A stretch of DNA of 64,000 bases from Erpobdella octoculata (Eukaryota; Annelida; Clitellata; Hirudinida; Erpobdellidae), in assembly GCA_963978895.1 (NCBI GenBank), contig OZ022247.1:11692472-11756471 (forward strand). The letters are read 5' to 3'. The notes under the pieces are model-generated. The model saw nothing but the letters and a program-made list of their open reading frames with translations. It was not told where the DNA came from and searched no databases. Shown here piece by piece: positions 1 to 11,598 of the stretch (the stretch's first letter is position 1; every line of letters starts with the position of its first letter). Both the position numbers and the translations under genes were made by a program.

Positions 1-275
1 GTTTATTCAATACGTGTAATGTCCAATGGACGAATTGATCGCTCTCGTTTGTATATGTATATACACTAGGTAAATTTAAAATCAATCCAGGAATTTGAAA
101 TCATAAGCCAGTACTCGAACCCGAACCCGGTTTTTTGAAAACTACAAACCGAAAAATTGAGTTTTACAAACCCGAACCCGAAAACTCTAGTTTCACAAAC
201 CCGAACCCGAACCCGAAAACTCTAGTTTCACAAACCCGAACTCGAAAACTCCAAAAAGTACTACCCGTGACATCC

Positions 276-338
<63 letters not shown>

Positions 339-457
339 TATGTGTAATTTCATTTTCAGAATATATCTGCTATATATGAAGGGCTACCTATAAAATATAT
401 ATTTATTAATGGGCTGTTATTAAAAGAAGTTTCAAGAAAAATTTTTAATATTTGCAG
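1..457. repeat. Intronic spacer with two simple repeats before the first chloride-channel exon
   Basis: This stretch precedes a splice acceptor (TTTGCAG, ending at 457), so it is most likely intron of the chloride-transporter gene. About 113-262 is a tandem array built on a CCCGAACC / AAAACTCTAGTTTCACAAA unit of roughly 36 bases. 279-333 is an uninterrupted (AT)n tract. No coding exon was recognised. Confidence 0.7.
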
Positions 458-3400
458 GTTCCTGCTGGTCTTTTCATTCCAAGCATGGCGATTGGAGCGA
501 TTGCAGGAAGATTGGTTGGAATTGGAGTTGAACAACTTGCATAGTTGGTTTAATTTATTGTTATTTATTTTAGTAGTTGGTTTAATTTATTGCTGTTTAT
601 TTGAGTAGTTGGTTCAATTTATTGTTGTTTATTTGAGTAGTTGTTTCAATTTCTTGTTGTTTATTTGAGTAGTTGTTTCAATTTATTGTTGTTTATTTGA
701 GTAGTTGGTTCAATTTATTGTTGTTTATTTGAGCAGTTGTTTCAATTTCTTGTTGTTTATTTGAGTAGTTGTTTCAATTTCTTGTTGTTTATCTCTGTGT
801 ACTTGTTACGATGTTTATTTAATGAAATGTTATTAATGGTACTTTCTGTATAAAATGTTCAGTGCCAATCAAGATCACTACATGTTCAAAGAGATGTGCA
901 CTAGTGGGCACACCTGTGTAACACCTGGATTGTATGCCATGGTTGGAGCGTGTGCTGCTCTGGGAGGTGTCACAAGAATGACAGGTTTTTATATTTTCTG
1001 TGGTGTCCACTAGACTACTTGAGCCTGTGAACCGTTGACCTCTCTATGCGTACTCATTTTTAAATTTTTTGGATCACTGCTCTGCTCCCCCATTAATGTG
1101 CTGTTACTCCATGATTTATTATTAAAAACTAATTATTAAAAAAAGAAAAAATATGGCATACAGAAGTAATACAAAAAAATATGGCATACAGAAGTAATAC
1201 AAAAAAATATGGCATACAGAAGTAATACAAAAAAATATGGCATATGTAAAATAGTCAAAAAATATCATAAATAAAAGCACAGGTTTTTAATTGAGTGTGA
1301 ATAAAGGTTGGGAGATATTCTGAAAGGAGAAATTGTAAATACAAATAAGATGTGCCTGTTGAAATTGGGAAATGCAGATTGGTAACAAGTTTTCAAAATC
1401 ATATTGAGAATATCTTTTATCCATTTACATTTCCCAATTTTAAAGATCCACATCTCTTTAGAGCCTCTCTAAGTGCATGTTATATGCTCTAAAATATAGT
1501 AATTAATAATGGATTCTTTTCTATATAAATGTTTTTTTTATAGATTCTCGTATGTTTAATTAATACTGGTTCTTTTCAATGAGTGTTTTTATTTTTTTTA
1601 GATGAAAATTTTTTATTTTGTGTTATTTTTCATAGTATCTCTGGTTGTTATTATGTTTGAGCTTACGGGTGGACTTCAATACATTGTTCCTCTCATGGCT
1701 GCTGCTATGACAGCAAAATGGGTTGGAGATTCTCTTCACAAAGAAGGAATGTATCCTTTCTTGAACATTATTAGTTTTTCAGTTTCTTCATTAAACAAAT
1801 GTTTTAGATCTGTTTCTACGCATTTCCTTAGTGATATTTAAGATATGATGCTCACATACATTTGAATGGTTATCCATATCTTGATTGTAAAGAAGAGTTC
1901 ACGCACACGACATTAGCCATGGATGTCATGAAGCCAAGGTGAAATGTTAATTTTATTTGTACATTTTTTTGTAAATGAAATACTTACAAATATAATAATA
2001 ATATCATTAAAGTAAACTAAAAAAAGTTTTTTTAATTTCTAATTATTAAACTCTGAAATAAGTCTGCTAATTAAAAAATTTATTAACAAATTAAGTTTTT
2101 CTACAAGCTGATTAATTGTGTTTCTTATTTTTTACTGTAAAAGTATGCTTTAATTAGTTCTCTATTTATATTTGCTTGTATTTGTTATCTTCAAAGAAGT
2201 CACGAGCAGCCCTTATGCACTGTGACTCAAGATTCAATGACTGTGGGAGACATCGGTGAGTTGTCATTTTTATTATTTTTGATAATTGAAATAATTAGGA
2301 TTGTTTTCAATCAAATGTCATATATCTGATAAGTGTGTTTTCAAATAATCTTCACTTTTAAAATAAAAATATGTTCTGTTATTTAGAAACTCTGTTGAGA
2401 GATACAGATCACAATGGTTTTCCTGTCATAATATCTCATGAATCACAGTTCCTAGTTGGGTTTGTACTAAGGAGAGATCTCATCATTGCTATAAGTTTGA
2501 TTTTTTTTTGTTATTTGTAATCTATATAAATGAATATTTAAAAGCAACCTCTACTTTTGTGTTTGTTAGGTAATGCCAGAAAGATGAGCGAAGGTATCGT
2601 GAGCAAGTCGGTTGTTTACTTCTCAAACACAACTCCATCGAACAGTAAAATTGTAGGACCGGAACCATTGAAGTTGAAAAAGATCGTTGATATGGTGAGA
2701 ATATAGACAAATTATTTATTTGAAATAATAACTGGAATTAATCACAGCTTCTCAGTTCAACATAGAAATGGTTTTAATTCGGTCTGAAAAAAGTGGATTA
2801 GCTTAAACAAGTTTTTGTGTCATCAGCGAAAGTCGATATAGAATTATTTGCTCATTATGATGAATTAAAAGTTTATATGATGCTTTGAACTCAGTAAATT
2901 GTATTTACATAAAAGAATATTTTTCTTATTATTATAAACATGGTTTTGATTTTTTTATTGGTCTACCGCCTATGCTTTGTTAACGTCTAACCATATAATT
3001 ATAATCTATTTTATTGGATACTTAAGATATGTATTTATATAGAATTCCATGTTATATGTTTGCAAGTAAGCACACACACAACATGCCAGTATAATCTGCA
3101 TATGAGCACAAGCTGTCATAAAGGCACACACATGCAGCACACTGATAGAAGTATGCACTTATGCACACTAGCCCCCACATAAACACACACCCAGACAACA
3201 TACCAGAGATGTAGTCCTCAAGGACAAAGTCTTGGTCTCAAGACTCCTCGAGGACTAGAAAATACAGTCTTGGTTCTGGAAGAAAAAGTCTTGGTCTTGA
3301 GCTTAGTCTTGAGAAATAGGCATTGGTCTTGAGCTGAAAGTCTTGTCAAATTTGCAGACATGTTTTTATAAGTACACTAGGTGCTATTCATATTGAATTA

Positions 3401-5403
3401 TTTATAATTACTAATACATTAAAACATAAACACAGAAACTTACAAATATGCACAGTGCACACACACTTCCATATGCAGCATGTAATTGTGTGGAAAATCG
3501 TATATAGCTATATGGCTTGTTCTACATATATATACACACAACTGAACAATTGAATCAAAAGACAGTTGTTTTAAAACTAACTGATTTATTGAAATTACCC
3601 TAAACCATTTACTTTCACCACTATGAAACAAAACGACCAAATATTAGACACATTGGTCTTGAGGAAAAAGTCTTGATCTTGGTCTTAGGGTCAAAGTCCT
3701 GGCCACAAACTTGGTCTCACAAACAAAATCTTGACTACATCTCTGCAATATACTGATAGAAGCATGCACACGAACATTCACACATACAATCATTCACACA
3801 TACAATCATTCACCCATACAATCATTCACACATACAATCATTCACACATACAATCATTCACACATACAATCATTCACACATACAATCATTCACACATACA
3901 ATCATTCACACATACAATATTTCACATACAATCATTCACACATACAATATTTCACATACAATAATTCACACATACAATCATTCACACATACAATCATCGC
4001 ACTACATCACTTAACTCCTAAAACATGCAGAGGTCGACATTCTTTCTCAAATAAATTTGATAATTGTTGTAAGTGAATTTTTTTTTAAGTAATACTGCAA
4101 CATGCACTCCTAAAGGTATACACACACACATAAAGCATGCACAACCAATATACTGTTGGAACTGTGCATGTGAACACCCACACGCACACAACATTCTAAA
4201 TAATATTTCAGATGTCAAAAACTATGTTGGTAAAATGCTTCTTTGTGTGTGTGTGTGTGGATATGATGCCTAATGTTGCTTAATTGAAGTTTAGTGATGT
4301 GCTTAATGACAGTTGACCTTTTTAAGTCATTTAAGCATTCAGTATTGTGTGATTGAGTGAGTGTGAGTGAGTGATGCTAAGAGATTTTATAAATAGACTA
4401 GAAATAGCTCGATAAAATGACGGATGTTTTAAGTCTCATTATATATTATTTCTCGATTGTAGCGCCACCTCTTTTGATCATTAGGACTGACAGTGTATAC
4501 ATTTACATAATAACTTTTATTGCACGCCTGCCCTGCGAGCACTAATTTTAGCAACTGCGGCTGCCGAGTTATGCGAAATTGCTTACATACATACATACAG
4601 ACTTACAGACATAGGAAATTATGTATGTAGATATTATGCGAAGTGAATCTAACTTTTCAATAGTATTCTTTCAACAGTTTATAAATTTCCTCAAAAAATC
4701 TATCAATTGCACCATCACTAGCCAAACAGTCACATCAATGTTTGAATGGTAGCAATTGAGATATTCCAGTGAAAATTTTCTCTTTGCCTCTAAGGCTCAC
4801 AAAAATAATAACTTTGCTTTGTTCCTACAAATTTTAATTTTCTGTTTTACAGGTTTATTTAGAATTTTATATTTTATTTCTTTAATAATAAATAATTGTA
4901 TTAATAAATAATAATAAAACATTGCAATAATAAATACTTACTTTCTTACTAATCAGTACTTTTGTGAAAAATGAATTTCTATTTAAGAGTTCCTTTGAGT
5001 GAATAGAAAAGAATTTAGAAAAATAAATAAATAAACTTGACTTTTTCAGTCTGTTTAAATTTATCCAGGCTCCTGTTACAATAACCGACCAGACTCCTAT
5101 GGAAACCGTAATTGACATGTTTAGAAAACTGGGATTACGACAAACACTAGTCACCAGAAATGGGTTAGTTTTAATTCTAAACTATTTTTTCACGAGCATA
5201 AATGTTAAAAAAAATTCATCTCAGCAATATCAGATGCATCTATCTTGTTTTCTTAATTTCTGTTATATAAACACATTTTAATATGGTTCTAACATAAGTG
5301 TTTTTTAAATAGTCGTTTGTTGGGAATTATAACGAAGAAAGACATTCTGAGACACATTGCTCAGCTTGAGAATGAAGATCCTGCTTCAATTCTCTTCAAT
5401 TGA
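458..5403 (+). CDS. CLC-3/4/5-type chloride/proton exchanger, C-terminal part
   Basis: Voltage-gated chloride channel family member of the endosomal CLC-3/4/5 branch, exchanging chloride for protons in endosome or plasma membranes. The exons read are 458-543, 863-984, 1636-1750, 1843-1938, 2197-2255, 2387-2494, 2570-2694, 5069-5163 and 5313-5403, together 897 bases in one frame ending at TGA. The first exon gives the pore-region stretch [17 protein letters not shown]; later exons give [19 protein letters not shown] and then two cytoplasmic CBS domains ([40 protein letters not shown]). The C-terminus DPASILFN matches this branch. The N-terminal half lies upstream of the window. The start of the 2197 exon could shift by three bases, and the donor at 2495 is weak. 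The 2.4 kb intron before 5069 holds a hAT-type MITE and minisatellites. Confidence 0.95.
544..790. repeat. 32-bp minisatellite in chloride-channel intron
   Basis: About eight copies of a 32-base unit (GTAGTTGGTTCAATTTATTG followed by TTGTTTATTTGA) start right at the donor of the first exon. The donor GTTGGT itself belongs to the first unit, so the array could supply alternative donors. Confidence 0.85.
1150..1246. repeat. 28-bp tandem repeat
   Basis: Four near-identical copies of ATGGCATACAGAAGTAATAC plus an A-rich tail lie in the intron between exons 863-984 and 1636-1750. The unit length is 28 bases. Confidence 0.9.
3204..3745. mobile_element. hAT-type non-autonomous element (MITE) with 8-bp target duplication
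   Basis: The 542-base element starts CAGAGATGTAGTC and ends GACTACATCTCTG, a perfect 13-base terminal inverted repeat. It is flanked by CAACATAC (3196-3203) and CAATATAC (3746-3753), a 7 of 8 match, as expected of hAT insertion. The interior has no transposase; both ends are rich in CTTGGTCTTGAG-like words. It lies in the long intron of the chloride-transporter gene, in non-coding orientation. Confidence 0.85.
3770..4000. repeat. 16-bp minisatellite (CATTCACACATACAAT)n
   Basis: About fourteen copies directly follow the hAT-type element in the same intron; a few units are shortened. A small (GT)n tract follows at 4243-4260. 4270-5068 holds no recognised feature apart from a short CATA repeat near 4585. 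Confidence 0.9.
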
Positions 5404-6264
5404 ATTGTTATTGTTTGCCTGTTTTTATCATTATCGTGCTGATTTTTTTTATTTCCAATAATGACATCTATCTGCAATTGTAAATCTGTATATTATCCTA
5501 ATAGATCCTCTGTATAGTATTTTATTGAATATCAAACCTTCAAGGTTACATTATTAGAATAACAAAATGTAGCAGTTTTCTTAATGTAGCAAATGAAATA
5601 GGAACTGTGTATTGCAGAATTTTTTTTATATATTGTTATTGTGTCTAATGCTTATTTAACTTGTTTGACAGAAAAGCGTGATTATTCTGACATGCGTTCA
5701 CACATTTACCTAGTCTCAGTTTATCATTCTTGAATCTGTACCTCGATTGGAATTGTGGTTCTGGAACTGTCAGAAATCGATTAATTCGTAAGAAAGGTTG
5801 TAATAAAATGATTGAAAAGAAACCATCATTAGTTCTTTGAAATAAGGTCTAGGATAGCTGGTTTTTTAAGCCGTGGGTTTCTTATCGTCTGGCTAGTAGC
5901 TAGCTGCTTTTGCTACACGATACGGATATGATAAATACTCAAGAGTTTTTGGTAAAAGGATTATAAGGGATATGTTTTGGATTTAATATCTGCTAAAGCA
6001 CTCAGGTAAGTTTGACACAGAAATGAAAAGTAGTTTCTTTATAGATTTATAAATGTCGCCTCAAGAACCGGGGATCTGAGTTTGTAACCACTGTTAACCA
6101 CAGTTAACCTCACCAGTATTGCAAAGCAACATGGCATCCAGGTTCATTCGTATGCAAGTGACAGCTTTACATTTATTTAAAGTTGAAAGATATGCAGCTC
6201 TAGCAAAGGAAAAACTTATTTCCTGTGTAGGGGAAATCCAATCATGGCGTGCCTCAATGCGAAT
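5404..6264. other. 3' untranslated and unassigned spacer after the chloride-channel gene
   Basis: The 3' UTR probably runs to about 5830; an AATAAA hexamer sits at 5802-5807. From 5830 to 6264 nothing was recognised. A short open frame around 6119-6310 crosses into the following repeat and is not a credible gene. Confidence 0.5.
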
Positions 6265-6496
6265 AAACCTTGAGAGTCAATGGGGGATGATTTTTGTGGA
6301 AAAAAATTGATATTGGTCACAAAATGAGCGAGAGAGCGAGCGGATACGGGAACTGAAGAATGAACGGGAACGGAAAAGCCACCACCGAGAGCAAGATAGC
6401 AAGCTGGAAAAGGAAAGGGAACGGGAAAGCGACCGGGAGCGAGAGAGAATAACGATAGAAAAACCTCTAAGAATCCTGGACAACGCCGGGTACCCC
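6265..6496 (+). mobile_element. Helitron-like element, family A, 3' part (split by a later insertion)
   Basis: Starting near ACCTTGAGAGTCAA, this matches the family A copies at 14290-14734, 35602-36067 and 47463-47760. It has the purine-rich GGGAACGG / AAAGCGACCGGGAGC interior and the terminal GCAACGCCGGGTACCCC hairpin region. The last bases, CCGCTAGT, are found 2.9 kb away at 9405-9412 because an inverted-repeat element has inserted just before the CTAG terminus. Confidence 0.8.
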
Positions 6497-6599
6497 CCCA
6501 GTAAACATTGTAACCACTTTGTAACGTTTCTTAACCGTTCATTTTCGGTTACAAGAAACGCGTTTCTTTTCGGTTGTTTTGCTCATCGGCTGTGCGTTA

Positions 6600-6730
6600 A
6601 AGAAACGTTTCCTGAGTAACATTTTAGAAACGTTTCCCGTGTAACGTTTCAGAAACGTTTCCCGTGTAACGTTTTAGAAACGTTTCCCGTGTAACGTTTT
6701 AGAAACGTTTACAATGTAACGCTTTAGAAA
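6600..6730. repeat. Subterminal repeat array, left end of the element
   Basis: About five copies of a 24-base unit containing AGAAACGTTTCCCGTGTAAC. The AACGTT core is self-complementary and recurs in the right-end array. Such subterminal arrays are often transposase binding sites; that role is inferred. Confidence 0.8.
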
Positions 6731-6861
6731 CCTCCTCTATTATTTGCTCATGCAAATTATTATCACTTCAAATACGTTCATCAATAGACAAAACTAAAAC
6801 AATATTTGCAAATTTATAAAAAAGTTTATTTAAAAAAAGTCTTTTGAGCTCTATATAAATG

Positions 6862-7568
6862 TCATTTCTTCTCCTTGCGGTTCAGCCTCTCATGTGCAAA
6901 CTTTATCCACTTCTTTGTCACAACCTCAATTTCCTTGACTGACGAATCGTGGAAGCGTCTATTGGTTTGGAGAGTTTCTGAGAAATAGTTTAAAAAAATA
7001 GTTGTTAGATATCTAATGTTTTTAAAATGACTTTGCTAATAGTTTAGTTAAGCTAACTAATGATAAGTTCTTTGAAAAAGGTGCTTTCTATTTTTCTTTT
7101 ACCACCACTCCCTTTCCAATTGAACTTTTCAGCCAGCCCATCATCCATGGTGTACCGGAGCAGCCTACGACACGCCTCTGCCATTGTGTCTCCCCCAAGC
7201 TTTTGTAAGTCAATCACCTATACAAATGTTTGAATTTATGATAGTGATAACCTAATACAAAAATTTTAGATATCTAAGTACATGCTGTAATTGACTTACC
7301 AGAGCATCAAATAATTCTTTAGATTCTAATTTTGAATCCAACTGGTCAAATTGTACCATGGAGTGCATGGGGAAATGAACGTTTTCCGGAACTGCCGTAT
7401 TAACTGCTGTCGTTGGCGGACTGACAAGAAGAGCCAGATTACTTTTAATTTCTTTCAAAACTTCACATATATTAGTAAGTAAACTGTCCAACAACATATC
7501 TGCTAAATTATCGGCTCTAATTTTATCTAACTGCTCTTCATATTGTAACAAAGTTTCGATCAAAAAAT
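6862..7568 (-). CDS. DUF4806-domain protein encoded inside the inverted-repeat element
   Basis: Three exons on the minus strand: 7568-7300, 7217-7103 and 6977-6862 (TGA at 6862-6864), joined by GTAAGT and GTAAAA donors with AG acceptors in one frame. The first gives an amphipathic helical part (ETLLQYEEQLDKIRADN) and FPMHSMVQFDQLDSKLESKE. The second gives LQKLGGDTMAEACRRLLRYT and DDGLAEKFNWKGSG. The third gives RRFHDSSVKEIEVVTKKWIK and ends KEKK. The FP-hydrophobic block, the GGxT helix, the FNWKG motif and the closing KKWI/A helix are the order I recall for DUF4806, which has no known biochemical role. AATAAA on the minus strand (6825-6830) lies about 30 bases after the stop. Upstream exons and the start codon were not found; a TATATA lies near 7720. 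The reading frame is intact. Confidence 0.65.
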
Positions 7569-8974
7569 CTAACACAACGAATTTAACTGATTATTATAAC
7601 ACAATGAGAATGAACTAAACTCGTTAGATGTTAGCAAATGCAGACAAAGCACGATAGATTTACTGAAACAACAACGGCGTGACCTCACAACAAACAGATT
7701 TTTCGCGCACTTTCAGACTATATATAAGTTGTTCGTAATTGGTATGGAGGCGGAGCTTACCAACTTGCCAGCCAATGTCAAAGAGCCTCAACTTTGGCTT
7801 ATTTACATTACCTCATTCTTTTAACAAAAAGATTATGTTTCTTGTCAAGATTTAGCAAGAATGAACATAAGGAACAAGAAACAAACAATATTAGTTCTGT
7901 GAAAGGCATTAAACAAGAGCCAGATTTAGCTCCTTGCTTTCTTTCCAATGTGTTATACCTGCAGAAATTACACCTCCTGGTAAAGGGTTCGAAGTTAAAA
8001 CTCAAACAGTTTATGAAAAAATGCTGATGGGGAAGAGTGAAAGGTGTCTATGACTACCCACGGGTTGGTAGACACTTGTGACATCAAGCAATTCGCTGGT
8101 CAAGCAAGAAGAATGTCTCACCTGAGAATATGGCCATTTAGATTATGTCAGTGTGAATGAAAGTGAAATGTTTACAAATGAGTATGACCACGTAATGATA
8201 AATCATGGTCATATTCTTCGCAAGAGGAAACATGATTTTGTACTCCCTTCAATGCAACATCACTCTGCTAGTTTTGCTTGTAACTTTATTATTAGAATGC
8301 TCTTCTATGACTCTTACTAACCTAACTTCTTTCAACTCTATTAGCTGATTCAATAACGTTATTCTATTATTATTGTCTAAAATTAACTATTGCCAGTCAT
8401 TATAATTAGCGGAATATTGAATGTTCGTTATAGACTAGACAGACTTTCTTTTAATTTCTTGTTTTTTTGCTTATTTTTTATGATTTCCTGCGTTCTGTCA
8501 GGTCTTCTCTTAAAACACGAATGAATAAATAAAATAAAAATTCACAAACAGCGCAGGGGTAGTAGTGCAGCAGGAAGCAGAGGTTTCAAATGGTTTAAAA
8601 ATCTAATGTTTCGAATTGATTGGTGATTTTTAACCAGTATAGTTTGTTTTGTACCTTCAAATTATTTCTAACACAAGAGCTGTAGAAGCGAGTCGTTAAT
8701 TAACTTTTGATTAGCATCTTATCTCATCCCAGGCGACTCGTTCGACGCTCTCAGTGAACCGATGAGATAGAACAAAATCTAGGAAAATATAATACGACAC
8801 AATGCAAATACCATTTATTAAGCGTCTTTATTAAATGCTTTTTAGCAATTGAGTTTTATAAATAAACAAACACTTTACTTTTTCTATAAAATTATATATG
8901 CTATAAAAGATTTTTATATTATCCGTAATAATAAAACCATAGATATCTATGAATAAAACAAATCGTTACATTTT

Positions 8975-9315
8975 GGCTGCATTAGAAACGTTGTAGTAAC
9001 TTCTTTTTAGTCGCAAATTACATGTTACTTTTACGTTACATTGGAAACGTTACAGAAACGTTTCTTTTTAGTCGCAAATTACACGTTACTTTTCCGTTAC
9101 ATTGGAAACGTTACAGAAACGTTTCTTTTTAGTCGCAAATTACACGTTACTTTTCCGTTACATTGGAAACGTTACAGAAACGTTTCTTTTTAGTCGCAAA
9201 TTACATGTTACTTTTTCGTTACGTTGGAAACGTTGCAGAAACGTTTCTTTTTAGTCGCAAATTACATGTTACTTTTTCGTTACATTGGAAACGTTGCAGA
9301 AACGTTTCTTTTTAG
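8975..9315. repeat. 61-bp subterminal tandem array, right end of the element
   Basis: Five to six copies of a 61-base unit containing TTGGAAACGTTACAGAAACG and TTTTAGTCGCAAATTACA. The words AACGTTAC and AAACGTTTC are shared with the left-end array in inverted sense. Confidence 0.9.
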
Positions 9316-9949
9316 TTGCTTTGGGCCAGGTAACCTTTTCATAACCAGGTAACTGAAAAGTAACGGACAAGAAACGTTACAAAATGGTTACCATGTTTAC
9401 TGGGCCGCTAGTATAGATATAAAAGGTAATTACACCTTACACCTTAGTCTTACCTACAAGTTGCCAACATTGTAAAGTTGCCGCTGGTCTGTTCAATAAG
9501 TGGCACTCAAAAATGAATGTACTTTAACTTTTAGTGTATGTATTTGTGATGAGCAGGGACGTCATTTCAGCAAAACCTTAGGGGGGGGCAAGATGTTTTA
9601 GGGGCCCACTCAAGGACGTAGCTAGGGTCTTCTGCGCCCAGAGACAAAACACAAAATCTGTGTCCCCTGCATAACATCTTTTGTTTTTTGCTCCCAAAAA
9701 ACCTGATGACCGGGGGGGGGGGGGGGTAGTTGTAGCCATATTTCACATTTTTTTCGAAAACCTCGTTTTATTTTTCCTCCCTAAAATTCTTATTACGAAA
9801 ATAATCTGATTACCAGCCACCAATAAACACGGAAGTCTTGAATCTAGAAATAGAATGAGTCTAACTAATACAAAATGTAAAATTTAGTGTTTAACTATTA
9901 AAACAACGGATAACGTTTTTGACGCATATTATAAAAAAATGTTAATAAC

Positions 9950-10265
9950 TTTTTTGACGTCAACTCCCTGAACCTCTTCTTGTAGATGAATAGCCAATAC
10001 GAGCAGATCGCTCAAACGTTCATCGCCACAGCGAGTTCGGATTAAGTTTTAACTCTTTTCATGCAGCTAAACGTTCGTTCTATCATATTGCAGAATGCAT
10101 TTGGCATTTTTGCTAAGTGAAAACGCAAGTCTTCCAAATTAAGAATAGGATTTTGCAGTGAAGAAACGTTCGATTTTGCAGTGCCAGCTTCAACTTCAAC
10201 CACGAGAGGGTCGATATCCAAAGTTGGATAAAGCTTTGCAAGTGTGTTTCTTTAGCATCTGCAGA
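9950..10265 (-). pseudogene. hAT transposase C-terminal remnant
   Basis: Reading the minus strand gives LAKLYPTLDIDPLVVEVEAG, then MPNAFCNMIERTFSCMKRVK, then after a one-base frameshift and a stop codon RTRCGDERLSDLLVLAIHLQ. The ERTFSCMKRVKT...LR block and the following LSDLLVLAI are the hAT dimerisation domain, with ERSFS/KT as usual anchors. The rest of the transposase is gone. Confidence 0.75.
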
Positions 10266-10499
10266 GATGAAATCATTGCGAATTGAAGGAATTCAGGCAT
10301 GCAAGAAGATCACCGTTTTGTGTAAATCATGCGTTCAACTTGGACAAAATACAATCAATGCATGCATACAAAATCTGTGACCTATCTCGTTCCACTTTGG
10401 ACTGCTCATAACTTTTTCAACACCTATTTAGCATCTCGTCTCTCTTTTATGTTATATAGTATTATATAGACAGCCTTCTCAGCCAGGCTATGAATAACG

Positions 10500-10915
10500 C
10501 TAACCATCCTTATAACCGGGGCCCAGTTAAGTGCAGAGGCTCACGTAAGAGTGGAGCCCACTTAAAAACGTGGGGCCCAGTTTAGTTCTGGGGGATCCCT
10601 TGAGTGCGTGGGGCCCACTTCAGTGCCGGGGCCCCCTTAAATGCGTGGGACCCACTTTAGTGCCGGGGGCCCACTTTATTGCCTGGGGCCCACTGAAAAG
10701 TCCGGAAAAAACCACTTAAAAATCAGGAAAACCCCATGTAGGTGCCGATGGCCCACTTAAGTGCGGAGGGGCCACGTAAGGGCTAGCCTACTTAAGTGCG
10801 TGGGGCCTACTTTAGTGGCTGAGGCCCACTTTTGTGACTGAATCCCACTTAACTGCGTGGGGCATACTTTAGTGCCGGGGGCCCACTGAAAAGTCAGGGG
10901 GCGATGGCCCCCTGC
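10500..10915. repeat. GC-rich minisatellite (GGGGCCCACTTtAGTGCc)n
   Basis: A degenerate array of roughly 25-35 base units containing GGGGCCCACTTTAGTGCC, markedly more GC-rich than anything else here. It lies inside the right half of the decayed hAT element. Confidence 0.85.
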
Positions 10916-11216
10916 CCCCCCCCTTATTGACGTCCCTGTTTGTGAGGGCATTCACTTATCACATTCAAACCCAGAGACGAGGACGACAAAATTAATCAAA
11001 TTTTTTTAGATATATAACTTGAAAATTGAACTTTTTAAAGCATATTCTGATCTCACATTTGTCATTTTGTTCTTGCTTCAAATATAGATTACCCAACCAG
11101 CAACACCACATCAAAAATGCAATAAAAGGTTATTGAAAAGATTAAATTGTCAACTTTATTTATTTAAATGCTAGAATAACTTGTTGATGTCCAGATGCAT
11201 ACCAGCGTTGCAAAAT

Positions 11217-11537
11217 CTACAAAATGTCTATTTTAACCTTGCTGTAGATGTGGAGTAAAGCCGGTGCAAAAAAAAGATTTGGTCTGCAGGTGCTTCGCAG
11301 CCGTGTCTTAAGGCACTTTAGCGCGGACAAAATCTGGATAAATGATTTTTTAAATTTCTTGTTACAGCTTCTTTGGGTCACTTTATGTGCCATTTTTTCA
11401 GTTCCTGAGACCAAATTTGCCGACTGATCAGCCAACTTTTTCAGGTCCTTTTCTTCCATGGCAGTTGGCAGCAAAAGAGTTTCTTTAAACAATGTAACTT
11501 GGTCATCTAAAAATAGTTCATTTAATTCATGTAACAA
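11217..11537 (-). pseudogene. Second hAT transposase C-terminal remnant
   Basis: The minus-strand frame ends SALKCLKTRLRSTCRPNLFF followed by ALLHIYSKVKIDIL. The pattern SALK-x-LKT-x-LRST then ALLHI matches the C-terminal dimerisation domain of hAT transposases, and the frame closes shortly after as in family members. The upstream 60 residues are helical but not recognised, and the expected serine/cysteine core before SALK is missing. The ends of the parent element were not found. Confidence 0.55.
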
Positions 11538-11598
11538 ATGGCCGAAATGGATAAAGCATGTTCACTATTGTTCACACAAAAAATGATTTTTAATAGAC

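Larger units (their letters stand above)
6497..9404. mobile_element. 2.9 kb terminal-inverted-repeat element carrying a DUF4806-like gene
   Basis: The ends are imperfect inverted repeats of about 43 bases: left CCCAGTAAACATTGTAACCA, right the complement of CCCAGTAAACATGGTAACCA, both continuing into a run with TTTTGTAACGTTTCTT. Just inside each end are tandem arrays of AACGTTT/GTTAC words (about 6600-6730 and 8975-9315). The element sits in a run of C within a Helitron-like copy, so the target duplication cannot be fixed; about two C residues fit. No known transposase was recognised. The interior carries a spliced minus-strand gene (6862-7568). The superfamily is unassigned. Confidence 0.85.
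9554..10938 (-). mobile_element. Decayed hAT element with TIR CAGGGACGTCA
   Basis: The left end is CAGGGACGTCA and the right end is TGACGTCCCTG, an 11-base inverted repeat. The flanks GTGATGAG and TTTGTGAG agree at only 5 of 8 positions, so the target duplication is worn. A C-rich run follows the left end and a G/C-rich minisatellite lies before the right end (about 10500-10910). A transposase remnant is on the minus strand at about 9950-10265. Confidence 0.8.

Noticed and set aside
1602..1841. Open frame starting upstream of the chloride-channel exon and running past it
   Set aside because: It reads through both flanking introns; the true exon is 1636-1750, bounded by AG and GT.
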